From Deltaproteobacteria bacterium (lineage in GTDB: Bacteria; Desulfobacterota; GWC2-55-46; UBA9637), in the NCBI GenBank assembly GCA_016195725.1, contig JACPZB010000022.1, positions 1 to 38,808 on the forward strand: a stretch of 38,808 bases of DNA, given 5' to 3'. The position numbers and the translations under genes were made by a program. How positions within the stretch are numbered: position 1 is the stretch's first letter; every line of letters starts with the position of its first letter. This document shows positions 23,252 through 31,911 of the stretch, one piece after another. Below the pieces are notes generated by a model that saw only the letters and a program-made list of their open reading frames with translations, had not been told where the DNA came from and searched no databases.

Positions 23252-23782
23252 ATGAAGGTGAACATTGTTGATATACCCGTCCACGGACTGCAGCTCAATA
23301 TCACAAAAAATGGAGATGAATTGCAGGCCATTGCAGGAGAGGTAGATTTTATCATTCTATCGCCTGTTTCAGCCAATCTCTCGTTATCAAAAACTGACGG
23401 AGAGATATTGATGTATGGAAACATGGCATCTATCATTAAACAGCACTGTGCCAGATGTTTAAAACAATTTGAGCATAAGATAAGCTCTAAAATAGACATC
23501 GTCTATACAATAGAACCAGAGTGCGGAAAGAAAGAAAAGGAGCTTTCAAGCGAAGAGATTAGGACAAACGACTTGGAAGGCAATGAAATTGATATAGATG
23601 TGGTTCTTCTTGAGCAGTTGTCATTGGATATACCGATACGGGCTGTCTGCAAATCTGACTGCAAAGGGCTTTGCCCAAAGTGTGGCGCAGATTTAAATCA
23701 AGAAAAATGCAGCTGCCCTGTGATTGAACAGATAGACCAAAGATTTGCAAAGCTCAAAGAACTAAAATTGAATAAAAAGTAA
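23252..23782 (+). CDS. yceD: YceD-like protein (DUF177), 23S rRNA accumulation factor
   Basis: This 176-residue protein begins MKVNIVDIPVHGLQL, typical of the family. It has two cysteine pairs that could bind metal: CARCLKQF at about 69-76 and CKSDCKGLCPKCGADLNQEKCSC near the C-terminus, matching the YceD pattern 'C...C.GLC..CG.NLN...C.C'. In plants and Escherichia coli the family affects 23S rRNA accumulation. The gene lies 22 bases before rpmF, the usual arrangement. The leader lacks a Shine-Dalgarno sequence, so initiation may depend on a very short 5' end. Confidence 0.88.
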   Translation: MKVNIVDIPVHGLQLNITKNGDELQAIAGEVDFIILSPVSANLSLSKTDGEILMYGNMASIIKQHCARCLKQFEHKISSKIDIVYTIEPECGKKEKELSSEEIRTNDLEGNEIDIDVVLLEQLSLDIPIRAVCKSDCKGLCPKCGADLNQEKCSCPVIEQIDQRFAKLKELKLNKK

Positions 23783-23804
23783 TCATGTAAAAAGGAGAAT
23801 TAAG

Positions 23805-23990
23805 ATGCCGAATCCTAAAAAAAGACACTCAAAAACAAGAAGGAATAAACGCAGAAGCCATGATGCACTGTCAAAACCGGCCCTTTCCCTATGCCCTCAG
23901 TGCGGAGAACCTAAAGCTCCTCATCATATATGCCTTAACTGCGGCACATACAAAGGCAGAGAGGTCATAAAAACCAAAGAGCTTTCCTAA
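23805..23990 (+). CDS. rpmF: Ribosomal protein bL32
   Basis: This 61-residue protein has the basic N-terminus MPNPKKRHSKTRRNKRRSHDAL followed by the zinc-ribbon cysteines CPQCGEPKAPHHICLNCG, making it the zinc-binding (C+) form of L32. It is a component of the large ribosomal subunit. AAAGGAG precedes the ATG. It lies between yceD and plsX, as in many bacteria, linking ribosome and membrane synthesis. Confidence 0.97.
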   Translation: MPNPKKRHSKTRRNKRRSHDALSKPALSLCPQCGEPKAPHHICLNCGTYKGREVIKTKELS

Positions 23991-24020
23991 GATTTCCTGT
24001 CTATCGGAGACAATATGAAC

Positions 24021-24099
24021 GCCGTTAGAAGCTTATTTCTTAGGAAGCCATTTACTTTCAGCAGAAATGTATCTCTAATGGAGGAGTCTTCTAACGGGG
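24021..24099. repeat. TIR element copy B (79 bp) between rpmF and plsX
   Basis: Arms CCGTTAGAAG (24022-24031) and CTTCTAACGG (24088-24097) are perfect inverted repeats. The interior (CCATTTACTTTC, AGAAATGTATCTCTAATGGAG) aligns base by base with copy C at 33921-34000. It fills a third of the 216-base rpmF-plsX gap and would lie in the transcript. Confidence 0.85.
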
Positions 24100-24206
24100 C
24101 GAATCCAGTTAGACCAAGTCAATCTTGTTTCTCGGTTTGATAAGTAAATAGTGAAGAAGATACACTGTTTGCACCGGTCTATTGAGATAAAAGGAGGTTT
24201 AACGGC

Positions 24207-25259
24207 GTGAAGATAGCTGTTGATGCAATGGGTGGAGATTATGCCCCTTCTGTTGTAATAGAGGGAGCAATCTGGGCTGCCAGAGAGCTTGATACCCCTT
24301 TAATACTGGTTGGCGATAAAGCCAGAATTGAGGACGAGCTTTTAAGGCATGACTGGAAAGGTCTTCCTCTATCTATTAAGCACGCCTCGCAAGTTGTTGG
24401 CATGGATGAGTCCCCTGGGCAGGCGATAAGAAAAAAGAAAGATTCTTCCATTAAGGTCTGCTTCGACCTGGTCAAGAGCGGAGAGGCCGGCGCTGTTGTA
24501 AGCGCGGGCAATTCTGGCGCTGCAATGGCTGCCGGCATATTTGTTTTAAGAAATTTAAAAGGCGTTGACCGCCCGGCCATCGCAGTTATCCTGCCCACTA
24601 AAAAAGACCCAGTCGTAGTATTGGACGCCGGCGGAAATGTGGACTGCAAGCCCTTGCACCTTGTTCAGTTTGCGGTTATGGGTTCTGTTTATGCCAAATG
24701 TATATTAAAGAAAAATAATCCAAAGATTGGACTGCTTTCAAACGGCGAGGAGGAAGGCAAAGGCAACGACCTTACACGGGAGACCAACGAGATATTGAAG
24801 GATAATTCTTTTAACTATCTTAATTATATGGGTTATGTGGAAGGGAGAGACATATTTTCCGGGGATGTGGATGTAGTGGTGTGCGACGGGTTTGTAGGCA
24901 ATGTGGTTCTTAAGGTTACTGAGGGCGTTGCAGAGGCGCTTGCATCAATGCTTAAAAAAGAAATACAGTCAAGCCATCTTGCCAAGATGGGGTATCTCCT
25001 TGCAAAAGGCGCGCTTCTAAATGTGAAAAAGAAGGTTGATTATGCGGAATACGGCGGCGCGCCGCTTCTCGGCATAGACGGCATAGGCATCATAAGCCAC
25101 GGGGCCTCTGATGCCAGGGCAATAAAAAATGCAATAAAGGTTGCTTATGAATGCGCAAAAAACAAGCTTAACCGCCATCTGTTGGAAGAGCTTGAAAAAA
25201 ATCACGATCTCCAGAGACTGTGCGCCAAACAGCCTCTGCGTTGCGTAGAAGAAGGATAG
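24207..25259 (+). CDS. plsX: Phosphate acyltransferase PlsX
   Basis: PlsX makes acyl-phosphate from acyl-ACP for the PlsY step of phosphatidic acid synthesis. The 350-residue product shows [21 protein letters not shown] at the N-terminus, [48 protein letters not shown] and [18 protein letters not shown], all typical. It starts with GTG at 24207 behind AAGGAGG. fabH follows after 9 bases. Confidence 0.96.
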   Translation: MKIAVDAMGGDYAPSVVIEGAIWAARELDTPLILVGDKARIEDELLRHDWKGLPLSIKHASQVVGMDESPGQAIRKKKDSSIKVCFDLVKSGEAGAVVSAGNSGAAMAAGIFVLRNLKGVDRPAIAVILPTKKDPVVVLDAGGNVDCKPLHLVQFAVMGSVYAKCILKKNNPKIGLLSNGEEEGKGNDLTRETNEILKDNSFNYLNYMGYVEGRDIFSGDVDVVVCDGFVGNVVLKVTEGVAEALASMLKKEIQSSHLAKMGYLLAKGALLNVKKKVDYAEYGGAPLLGIDGIGIISHGASDARAIKNAIKVAYECAKNKLNRHLLEELEKNHDLQRLCAKQPLRCVEEG

Positions 25260-25268
25260 CAGGCGGAA

Positions 25269-26243
25269 ATGATGAGATCTCTTATAATCGGAACCGGCTC
25301 ACATGCGCCGCCAAGGGTCATTAAAAATCAGGACCTGGAGCGGATAGTGGATACAAGCGATGAGTGGATTACCTCAAGGACAGGCATAAAAGAAAGAAGG
25401 ATTGTAGACGGAGAAACCACAAACGATATTGCCACGAAAGCTGCAAAGAGCGCCCTTAAGGCAGCGGGGGTCTCTCCAAAAGAAATAGACTTAATTGTTG
25501 TAGGCACAGTCACGCCTGAGATGTTATTCCCATCCACTGCCTGCTTTGTTCAATCACACATCGGCGCTAACAGAGGCATACCTGCCTTTGATGTTTCAGC
25601 AGCATGTTCCGGCTTTCTCTATGCATTAGATGTAGCGGACAAATATATACGCACAGGGATACATAAGAAGGCCCTTGTTATAGGAGTAGACCTGTTTTCC
25701 AAGATTATTGATTGGAAAGACAGGAACACCTGCGTTCTGTTTGGTGATGGCGCTGGAGCTGTAGTATTATCTGCTGAAAAAGGAAAGAGGGGCATACTTT
25801 CTACTCATATACATGCCGACGGTCACTACTGGAAAACGCTCTACACCCCCCTCGCAATATGCTCCAGCCCTCTTCATCATAAAACACCTGAACATTCGTA
25901 TATGAAGATGCAGGGTAATGAACTATTTAAGATTGCGGTCAGGACAATGGGCGAGGCATGTCAGGAGGCATTGGACCGCAATGGACTTAAGGCGGGGGAT
26001 ATTTCTCTTTTAATTCCGCATCAGGCAAATATGCGCATTATAAAGGCTACTGGAGAAAGACTGGGGATGCCAGAAGAAAAGATTTACATAAATCTTGACA
26101 AATATGGAAATACCTCCGCCGGTTCAATACCGCTTGCCCTAGATGAAGCAGTTAAAAATGGTATGGTAAAGAGCGGAGATATTATACTTTTTGCCGCCTT
26201 TGGCGGCGGTCTTACATGGGCGTCGGCATTGGTGAGGTGGTAG
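25269..26243 (+). CDS. fabH: 3-oxoacyl-ACP synthase III (FabH)
   Basis: FabH starts fatty-acid chains by condensing acetyl-CoA with malonyl-ACP. The 324-residue product has the catalytic cysteine in FDVSAACSGFLYAL, histidine in LLIPHQANMRII and asparagine in YGNTSAGSIPLAL, with GDGAGAVVL between them. There are two adjacent ATG codons (25269 and 25272), and either may be used. fabD begins one base after the stop. Confidence 0.96.
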   Translation: MMRSLIIGTGSHAPPRVIKNQDLERIVDTSDEWITSRTGIKERRIVDGETTNDIATKAAKSALKAAGVSPKEIDLIVVGTVTPEMLFPSTACFVQSHIGANRGIPAFDVSAACSGFLYALDVADKYIRTGIHKKALVIGVDLFSKIIDWKDRNTCVLFGDGAGAVVLSAEKGKRGILSTHIHADGHYWKTLYTPLAICSSPLHHKTPEHSYMKMQGNELFKIAVRTMGEACQEALDRNGLKAGDISLLIPHQANMRIIKATGERLGMPEEKIYINLDKYGNTSAGSIPLALDEAVKNGMVKSGDIILFAAFGGGLTWASALVRW

Positions 26244-26244
26244 G

Positions 26245-27270
26245 ATGAGTCAGAAGTCAGGAGTCAGGAGTCAGAAATCAGAAGTCAGAAGCAAGGAGCA
26301 AGAAAAAAATCTTGCCTCTTGCCTCTTGCCTCTTGCCTCACGAATTGCTTTTATCTTCCCCGGCCAAGGCTCCCAGTGCATTGGCATGGGTAAGGAATTC
26401 TATGATAGATACCCTGCTGCAAAGGCTGTCTTCCAAGAAGCAAGTGATATACTGCATCTTGATATGGCAAAGTTGTGCTTTGAAGGTCCGGATACAAAGC
26501 TGAATCTTACCCAGAATACCCAGCCCGCAATATTGACTGCAAGTGTGGCAATTTTGAATATTCTGGAACAAGAAGTGTCAATAAAACCAAAGTTTCTGGC
26601 AGGCCACAGCCTTGGGGAATACACTGCATTGGTTGCCAGCAAGGCATTAGACTTTAAAGATGCGGTCAGGCTGGTTGAAATAAGGGGAAGATTTATGCAG
26701 GATGCTGTACCGCATGGGACAGGCGCAATGGCTGCCGTGCTTGGGCTTACAGGAGAGATCGTGGAGGGCATATGTAAAGAGGTTAGCACAGAAAAAAACA
26801 TTGTTGTCCCTGCCAACTTTAACAGCCCCGAACAAACAGTTATCTCAGGCCATAAAGAGGCTGTAGAAAAGGCATCGCGTCTTGCAAAGGATAAACAGGC
26901 AAAAAGGGTCATACCTTTGCCAGTAAGCGTCCCTTCTCACTCTCCTCTTATGAAGCCTGCTGCTAAAAGGCTTGCAAAAGAGTTTGATAGCATACAGATT
27001 AAGAAACTAAATATCCCAGTAATTACCAATGTGGAGGCAGAGCCTTTATCGTCAGAAAATAGGATTAAAGAACTTCTTGAGAGGCAGCTCTACAGCCCCG
27101 TAAGATGGGTTGAATCTGTTAAAAAGATGAAACAAGAAGGGATAGAAACAGCTATTGAAATCGGACCAGGCAAGGTGCTGACGGGTCTTGTAAAAAGTAT
27201 AGACAGTGAGATAAAGACAATAAATATAGAAAAAATCGAGGACTTAAAACAATTAGCGGTTAACTTATAA
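26245..27270 (+). CDS. fabD: Malonyl-CoA:ACP transacylase (FabD) with a repeat-encoded N-terminal extension
   Basis: FabD loads malonyl groups onto acyl carrier protein. Family sequence starts at residue 35 (IAFIFPGQGSQCIGMGKEF) and continues with the nucleophile serine in AGHSLGEYTALVAS, the arginine region EIRGRFMQDAV and SVPSHSPLMKPAA with the catalytic histidine. FabD normally begins only two or three residues before AFIFPGQG. Here residues 4-33 are coded by a short-period tract of GTCAGAAG-like and CTTGCCT-like words (26248-26341). The ATG at 26245, with GAGGTGG just upstream in fabH, is the only convincing start, so the tract is probably translated as an extension of about 32 residues. 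The rest of the enzyme looks intact. Confidence 0.93.
   Translation: MSQKSGVRSQKSEVRSKEQEKNLASCLLPLASRIAFIFPGQGSQCIGMGKEFYDRYPAAKAVFQEASDILHLDMAKLCFEGPDTKLNLTQNTQPAILTASVAILNILEQEVSIKPKFLAGHSLGEYTALVASKALDFKDAVRLVEIRGRFMQDAVPHGTGAMAAVLGLTGEIVEGICKEVSTEKNIVVPANFNSPEQTVISGHKEAVEKASRLAKDKQAKRVIPLPVSVPSHSPLMKPAAKRLAKEFDSIQIKKLNIPVITNVEAEPLSSENRIKELLERQLYSPVRWVESVKKMKQEGIETAIEIGPGKVLTGLVKSIDSEIKTINIEKIEDLKQLAVNL
26248..26341. repeat. Short-period tract inside the fabD reading frame
   Basis: Repeated GTCAGAAG/GTCAGGA words are followed by GCAAGGAGCAAGA, a run of A and TCTTGCCTCTTGCC, which is nearly the complement of the preceding part. The tract stays open in the fabD frame for its whole length. 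Confidence 0.75.
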
Positions 27271-27291
27271 CTGTATTGGGTGGGGTTATTT

Positions 27292-28032
27292 ATGATGCTA
27301 AAAGATAAGATTGCCCTTGTTACAGGTTCTGCGCAAGGCATAGGAAAAGCCATAGCCTTAAAGTTAGCGCAAAACGGCGCTGACATGGTTATATCTGATG
27401 TAAATCTTGATAAGGCCGGCGAAACTGCAGCGGAGGTGGAAAGGCTCGGCAGAAGGGCAATAGCACTTAAGGCAAATGTGGCAAACCTTCAGGAAGCAGA
27501 GGCCATGATTGATGAAACAGTCGTCAAACTTGGCGCAATCCATATATTGATTAACAATGCCGGAATTACAAGAGACGCCCTTATCCTGAGAATGAAGGAA
27601 GAAGATTGGGATGCAGTAATTGCTGTAAACCTAAAAGGTGTTTTTAATTGCACAAAGGCTGCTGTTAAGCATATGGCGAAGCAAAGATATGGAAGGATTG
27701 TAAATATCGCCTCTATCGTAGGAGAGATGGGAAACGCAGGCCAAGCCAACTATGCTGCGAGCAAGGCAGGTGTTTTTGGCCTTACAAAAACAGTGGCACG
27801 GGAATTTGCATCGAGGAATATCACCTGCAACGCCATTGCCCCTGGTTTTATAGAGACAGCCATGACACAGGCCTTGTCTTCCAAGGTAAGAGAGGAGTTG
27901 GCAAAACAAATACCAATGGCAAGGCTTGGAACACCCGATGATGTGGCAGAAGGCGTGCTTTTTCTGGTTTCAGACGCTGCTGGCTATATTACAGGACATG
28001 TTATCAATATAAATGGCGGAATGTATATGTAA
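27292..28032 (+). CDS. fabG: 3-oxoacyl-ACP reductase (FabG)
   Basis: FabG reduces 3-oxoacyl-ACP with NADPH in fatty-acid elongation. The 246-residue short-chain dehydrogenase shows the nucleotide motif TGSAQGIGKAIA, INNAGITRDAL, and the catalytic serine and YxxxK in ASIVGEMGNAGQANYAASKAG. GGMYM is the expected end. The ATG at 27292 is preferred to an in-frame GTG at 27280, because GGGTGGGG lies six bases before it and the protein then has the family length. Confidence 0.96.
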   Translation: MMLKDKIALVTGSAQGIGKAIALKLAQNGADMVISDVNLDKAGETAAEVERLGRRAIALKANVANLQEAEAMIDETVVKLGAIHILINNAGITRDALILRMKEEDWDAVIAVNLKGVFNCTKAAVKHMAKQRYGRIVNIASIVGEMGNAGQANYAASKAGVFGLTKTVAREFASRNITCNAIAPGFIETAMTQALSSKVREELAKQIPMARLGTPDDVAEGVLFLVSDAAGYITGHVININGGMYM

Positions 28033-28069
28033 AATAGCCTACGAGTCTATAGGTTTTTAGACTGTATTA
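28033..28069. repeat. Second copy of the AGTCTACAAGTC-type repeat, after fabG
   Basis: TAGCCTACGAGTCTATAGG and TTTTTAGACTGTATTAT match parts of the repeat before hydB at 5815-5876 (complement TAGACTTGTAGGCTA, and AGACTGTATTA). The two copies are over 22 kb apart. Confidence 0.6.
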
Positions 28070-28073
28070 TCTT

Positions 28074-28103
28074 TTGACAACATAGTTTCTAAAATGATAT
28101 AAA
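28074..28103 (+). promoter_or_regulatory. Sigma-70 promoter for acpP
   Basis: TTGACA (28074-28079), an 18-base spacer and TATAAA (28098-28103) precede acpP, with a start expected near 28110. A dedicated promoter fits the high demand for acyl carrier protein. Confidence 0.62.
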
Positions 28104-28143
28104 AACTGGCTAATAATTAATTAATAAATCAGGAGGTGTTAAA

Positions 28144-28377
28144 ATGGTTGTAGAAAACAGGGTTAAAAAGATTATCGTTGACCAATTAGGTGTAACAGAG
28201 GAGGAGGTAAAACCAGAGGTCTCTTTTGTTGACGACCTTGGTGCAGATTCACTTGATACCGTAGAAATGGTTATGGCATTTGAAGAAGAGTTTAACATAG
28301 AAATACCCGATGAGGACGCGGAGAAGATAAAGACTGTTAAGGATGCCATTGACTACATAAATAAAAAGGCAAAGTAA
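28144..28377 (+). CDS. acpP: Acyl carrier protein
   Basis: This acidic 77-residue protein has the phosphopantetheine site serine in [21 protein letters not shown]. It carries the growing acyl chain for the surrounding Fab enzymes. AGGAGGTG before the ATG is the strongest ribosome binding site in the block, and a separate promoter lies 40 bases upstream. A hairpin with a T-run begins three bases after its stop. Confidence 0.98.
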   Translation: MVVENRVKKIIVDQLGVTEEEVKPEVSFVDDLGADSLDTVEMVMAFEEEFNIEIPDEDAEKIKTVKDAIDYINKKAK

Positions 28378-28380
28378 ACA

Positions 28381-28438
28381 CCACACCTGTGCCCACACAC
28401 CTATATATAGTTGTGAGGGTTCTCAGGTGTGGATTTTT
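28381..28438 (+). terminator. Hairpin with T-run after acpP (partial terminator/attenuator)
   Basis: CCACACCTG (28381-28389) and CAGGTGTGG (28424-28432) form a perfect 9-base stem, with a weaker CCACAC/GTTGTG pairing inside, followed by ATTTTT. The remaining gap to fabF (28439-28577) shows no open gene. The layout suggests partial termination that lets acpP outproduce fabF. Confidence 0.6.
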
Positions 28439-28577
28439 CCGATACTCACTTCGCGAGAAATTCAGACTATTCATCCCCCGATGTAACGTCTGTGCGCTCA
28501 ACATACAGACTGACAAACTAACAACTTGTGGACTCTGTTTTGTCTATAGGCTGTCTTTATTTTTAAAAGGTGACAAT

Positions 28578-29819
28578 TTGAAAAGACGCGTTGTTGTAAC
28601 AGGCATGGGTATTATCAGTCCAATGGGGACTGGCATTGAAAAAAACTGGAAAGGGATTGTTGAGGGAAAATCCGGCATACGGCGGATTACCAGATTTGAT
28701 GTAAGCAACTTCCCTGTTCAGATAGCAGGCGAGGTTCCTGACTTTAATCCAGAAGAATTTATAGAAAAAAAAGAGATTAAAAAGATGGATACCTTCATCC
28801 ATTATGCCGTGGCAGCAAGCATCATGGCGGCTAAAGACGCAGGATTGGAGATAACCTCAGAAAATGCAGAAAGGGTAGGTGTTTATATAGGCTCTGGCAT
28901 CGGCGGACTGCCTGCCATCGAACACTGGCATAATGTGCTAAAGGAAAAGGGGCCTGACAGGATAACGCCATTCTTTATACCAATGGTCATTATAAATCTT
29001 GCCTCGGGTCAGGTCTCCATACAGCTTGGGGCAAAAGGCCCAAATAGCAGCGCGGTAACTGCATGTGCCACAGGCAATAATTCCATAGGAGACGCCTTCA
29101 AAATTATAGAGAGGGGAGAGGCGGATGTAATGATAGCAGGGGGGACAGAGTCTGTAATAACGCCGCTCTGTGTCGCAGGATTTAGCGCCATGAAGGCCCT
29201 TTCCACAAGAAATGCTGCGCCGGAAAAGGCCAGCCGCCCATTTGATAAAGACAGGGATGGCTTTGTTCTCGGCGAAGGGGCAGGGATACTGGTTCTTGAA
29301 GAGATGGAGACCGCTAAAAAACGCGGGGCAAGAATTTATGCCGAGATTATCGGTTACGGAATGACTGCCGACGCCTTTCATATAACAAACCCTGCGCCTG
29401 AAGGCGAAGGCGCGGTGAGATGTATGAATACGGCCTTACAGTCAGGCGGAGTAAATTTTGAAGATGTGGATTATATCAATGCCCACGGCACATCAACACC
29501 GGTAGGCGATGCGGCTGAAACCATGGCAATAAAAAGAGTTTTTAAAGGCCATGCAAAAAGACTCGCGGTGAGTTCCACGAAGAGCATGACAGGACATTTG
29601 CTGGGGGCTGCCGGAGGAATAGAAGCGGTAATAACAGCCCTTTCTATTTATCACGGCATAATGCCGCCTACCATAAATTACGAGATACCTGATCCGGAAT
29701 GTGATCTGGATTATGTGCCAAACAAGGCGAGGGAGAAAAAGATAAAGACAGCTATATCTAATTCTTTTGGCTTTGGCGGGACGAATGCGGCATTGGTATT
29801 TAAAAAATTTGAAGCATAG
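28578..29819 (+). CDS. fabF: 3-oxoacyl-ACP synthase II (FabF)
   Basis: FabF condenses acyl-ACP with malonyl-ACP in chain elongation. The 413-residue product starts with TTG at 28578 ([16 protein letters not shown], the usual family start) behind AAAAGGTGA. The open frame extends upstream to 28389, but that part crosses the acpP hairpin and lacks family sequence. Catalytic residues are seen in [14 protein letters not shown] (cysteine), [12 protein letters not shown] (histidine) and [15 protein letters not shown] (lysine and histidine). Confidence 0.95.
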   Translation: MKRRVVVTGMGIISPMGTGIEKNWKGIVEGKSGIRRITRFDVSNFPVQIAGEVPDFNPEEFIEKKEIKKMDTFIHYAVAASIMAAKDAGLEITSENAERVGVYIGSGIGGLPAIEHWHNVLKEKGPDRITPFFIPMVIINLASGQVSIQLGAKGPNSSAVTACATGNNSIGDAFKIIERGEADVMIAGGTESVITPLCVAGFSAMKALSTRNAAPEKASRPFDKDRDGFVLGEGAGILVLEEMETAKKRGARIYAEIIGYGMTADAFHITNPAPEGEGAVRCMNTALQSGGVNFEDVDYINAHGTSTPVGDAAETMAIKRVFKGHAKRLAVSSTKSMTGHLLGAAGGIEAVITALSIYHGIMPPTINYEIPDPECDLDYVPNKAREKKIKTAISNSFGFGGTNAALVFKKFEA

Positions 29820-29829
29820 AGGAAAATAA

Positions 29830-30282
29830 ATGGAAAAGATTGCCATTGCCAGCGACCATGCTGGTAGTGAATTGAAAGAAGACATAAAACTATTTCTCAA
29901 GGAAAACGGCTTTGATGTGTTGGATATGGGGAGCAGCGGAAATAAATCCGTTGATTATCCTGACTATGGCATCCCTGTTGCAGAAAAGGTATCCAGAGGA
30001 GCGTTTGAGAAAGGCATCCTCATCTGCGGAACAGGAATAGGCATGTCAATAGTTGCAAATAAATTTGCGAATGTCAGGGCTGCCCTGGTGAATGATGTAT
30101 ATTCTGCAAGGATGGCAAAAGAGCATAATGACGCTAATATACTGGTAATCGGCGGCAGGATTGCAGGTAAAGGTCTTGCCAGAGAGATGGTAAAGACGTG
30201 GCTGGATGCAAAGTTTGAAGGCGGCAGACACCAGAGAAGGCTGGACAAGATAAAAGAGATTGAGAAAGGAATGAAAAAATAA
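29830..30282 (+). CDS. rpiB: Ribose 5-phosphate isomerase B
   Basis: RpiB interconverts ribose 5-phosphate and ribulose 5-phosphate in the pentose phosphate pathway. The 150-residue protein shows [26 protein letters not shown] and the active-site loop [24 protein letters not shown] precedes the ATG. The stop shares a base with the glyA ATG (TAATG). Confidence 0.95.
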   Translation: MEKIAIASDHAGSELKEDIKLFLKENGFDVLDMGSSGNKSVDYPDYGIPVAEKVSRGAFEKGILICGTGIGMSIVANKFANVRAALVNDVYSARMAKEHNDANILVIGGRIAGKGLAREMVKTWLDAKFEGGRHQRRLDKIKEIEKGMKK

Positions 30283-31529
30283 TGTCTATATTGAAACAAT
30301 TTGACCCAGAAATCTTTGAGGCCATAAGGCTTGAAACAGAAAGGCAGGAGTATAAATTAGAGCTTATTGCCTCTGAAAATATAGTCAGCGAGGCTGTGCT
30401 GGAGGCCCTCGGCAGCGTCATGACCAATAAATATGCCGAGGGGTATCCTGGCAAAAGGTATTATGGCGGCTGCGAGTTTGTTGATATTGTAGAAAATCTT
30501 GCCATTGACAGGGCTAAAAAACTTTTTGGCTGCGACCATGTAAATGTCCAGCCCCATTCAGGCTCGCAGGCAAACATGGCTGTGTATATGTCAGTTTTGA
30601 AGCCCGGCGATACCGTTCTTGGAATGAATCTTTCCCACGGCGGACATCTCACCCATGGAAGCCCTGTGAATTTTTCAGGCCAGCTTTACAATATTGTTTT
30701 TTACGGTGTCAGAAAAGATAACCACAGGATTGATTATGACCAGGTAAGAGACCTTGCAAAGCAACACACGCCGAAGATGATTGTTGTGGGCGCAAGCGCC
30801 TATCCAAGGATTATAGATTTTAAGGCATTCAGGGAGATTGCGGATGAGGTTGGCGCAGTTGTTATGGTTGATATTGCCCATATTGCAGGTCTGGTTGTTG
30901 CAGGACTTCATCCAACCCCTGTGCCGTATGCAGAATTTGTTACAACTACAACTCATAAGACACTCCGAGGCCCAAGGGCCGGCATAATTATGTGCAGAGC
31001 TGATTATGCAAAGGCCGTTGATAAAATGATATTCCCAGGCATTCAGGGCGGACCGCTTATGCATGTCATTGCAGCAAAGGCAGTTTCACTCAAGGAGGCC
31101 CTTGAGCCAGAATTTAAGGAATACCAAAAACAGATTGTAGCAAATGCAAAGACGCTTGCCACAGAACTCATAAGCAACGGATATGATTTGGTTTCAGGCG
31201 GTACAGACAACCACCTTATGCTGGTTGATTTGACGAAAAAGGATATTACAGGAAAAGAGGCAGAAGACGCCCTTGTAAAGGCAGGCATCACCGTCAATAA
31301 AAATACAATTCCATTTGAGACCAAAAGTCCTTTTATTACCAGCGGCATCAGAATCGGCACCCCTGCTGCAACTACCAAGGGCATGAAAGAGACTGAGATG
31401 AAGATTATTGCCAATCTTATAGACAAGACCCTGAAAAATAGAAACGATGATACAAAACTATCTTCCATAAAAAATAAGGTTACTGAGCTTTGCAAAGGAT
31501 TCCCCTTTTATAAAAACCGGTTGCAATAA
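30282..31529 (+). CDS. glyA: Serine hydroxymethyltransferase
   Basis: GlyA converts serine and tetrahydrofolate to glycine and methylene-tetrahydrofolate. The 415-residue protein has [57 protein letters not shown] and the cofactor lysine in [14 protein letters not shown]. It is translationally coupled to rpiB and is the last gene of the block. It uses the folate pool to which pabB/pabC in this window would contribute. Confidence 0.97.
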   Translation: MSILKQFDPEIFEAIRLETERQEYKLELIASENIVSEAVLEALGSVMTNKYAEGYPGKRYYGGCEFVDIVENLAIDRAKKLFGCDHVNVQPHSGSQANMAVYMSVLKPGDTVLGMNLSHGGHLTHGSPVNFSGQLYNIVFYGVRKDNHRIDYDQVRDLAKQHTPKMIVVGASAYPRIIDFKAFREIADEVGAVVMVDIAHIAGLVVAGLHPTPVPYAEFVTTTTHKTLRGPRAGIIMCRADYAKAVDKMIFPGIQGGPLMHVIAAKAVSLKEALEPEFKEYQKQIVANAKTLATELISNGYDLVSGGTDNHLMLVDLTKKDITGKEAEDALVKAGITVNKNTIPFETKSPFITSGIRIGTPAATTKGMKETEMKIIANLIDKTLKNRNDDTKLSSIKNKVTELCKGFPFYKNRLQ

Positions 31530-31672
31530 AATTCGGCTCGTACAGTCAGTTCATTAAGATAACCCTCCAACTTCTTTATCTTGCATAATAAGCCATATCA
31601 TCAGGTATTGCTATCTCCACAACAGATACAATTGACAATATTTAATAGCTTATGATACCTTGTAGGCATAAA

Positions 31673-31751
31673 CCTCGTTAGAAATTAACTCGGCAGAAAA
31701 TCTTTGCTGCCAGTATAAATTTATTTTTAGTGAGAGAGCTTTTTAACAGGG
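31673..31751. repeat. TIR element copy D (79 bp, decayed)
   Basis: Left end CCTCGTTAGAA and right end TTTTTAACAGGG are imperfect inverted repeats at the same 79-base spacing as the other copies. On the complementary strand the first bases (CCCTGTTAAAAAGCTCTC) match copy A (CCCTATTAGAAGCTCTC) and the last (TTTCTAACGAGG) match CTTCTAACGGGG. Confidence 0.6.
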
Positions 31752-31897
31752 CAAAAGGAGATATAACAGACGGACGGATGAGCAACATCTCATGTCTGCT
31801 GAAAAATTGGATAATCTTTCAAAGGCGTAAAATAGCGAAGCATATGCCCTGTTGAATCATGACGTCCAGTAACATGCCGCAATCAACAGCGGCATAT
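31745..31897 (+). ncRNA. Candidate structured leader RNA of the lytic transglycosylase gene
   Basis: AACAGGGC (31745-31752) pairs with GCCCTGTT (31846-31853) and closes a region with two further hairpins. One is CAGAC...ATGAG-CAACAT-CTCAT-GTCTG with a GGACGG bulge, the other GAAAAATT-GGAT-AATCTTTC with one mismatch. Downstream, ATGCCGC (31874-31880) pairs with GCGGCAT (31889-31895) just before the start codon. ATATGCC (31842-31848), which overlaps the closing stem, can instead pair with GGCATAT (31891-31897), giving two exclusive folds. This does not match a riboswitch class I can recognise. The left arm overlaps TIR element D, so part may be element-derived. Confidence 0.4.
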
Positions 31898-31911
31898 CTT
31901 CCCCTTTAGTT

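Larger units (their letters stand above)
31530..31911. other. Long intergenic region before the lytic transglycosylase gene
   Basis: The longest gene-free stretch in the window (382 bases). It holds a hairpin AAGATAA/TTATCTT (31556-31582) without a T-run, a TTGACA box at 31632-31637 with only a weak -10 (ATACCT or GATACC near 31655), TIR element copy D (31673-31751), and a candidate structured RNA (31745-31897). No open reading frame of note is seen. Confidence 0.7.

Noticed and set aside
28389-28577. Longer FabF with 63 extra N-terminal residues
   Set aside because: The added part crosses the acpP hairpin, has no family similarity and no ribosome binding site; TTG at 28578 with AAAAGGTGA fits the family start.
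31745-31853. Known cyclic di-GMP (GEMM-I) riboswitch
   Set aside because: Only the string CAGGGCAAA is shared; the conserved GAAA loop, GACGCAAAGCC segment and receptor arm are not found in order.
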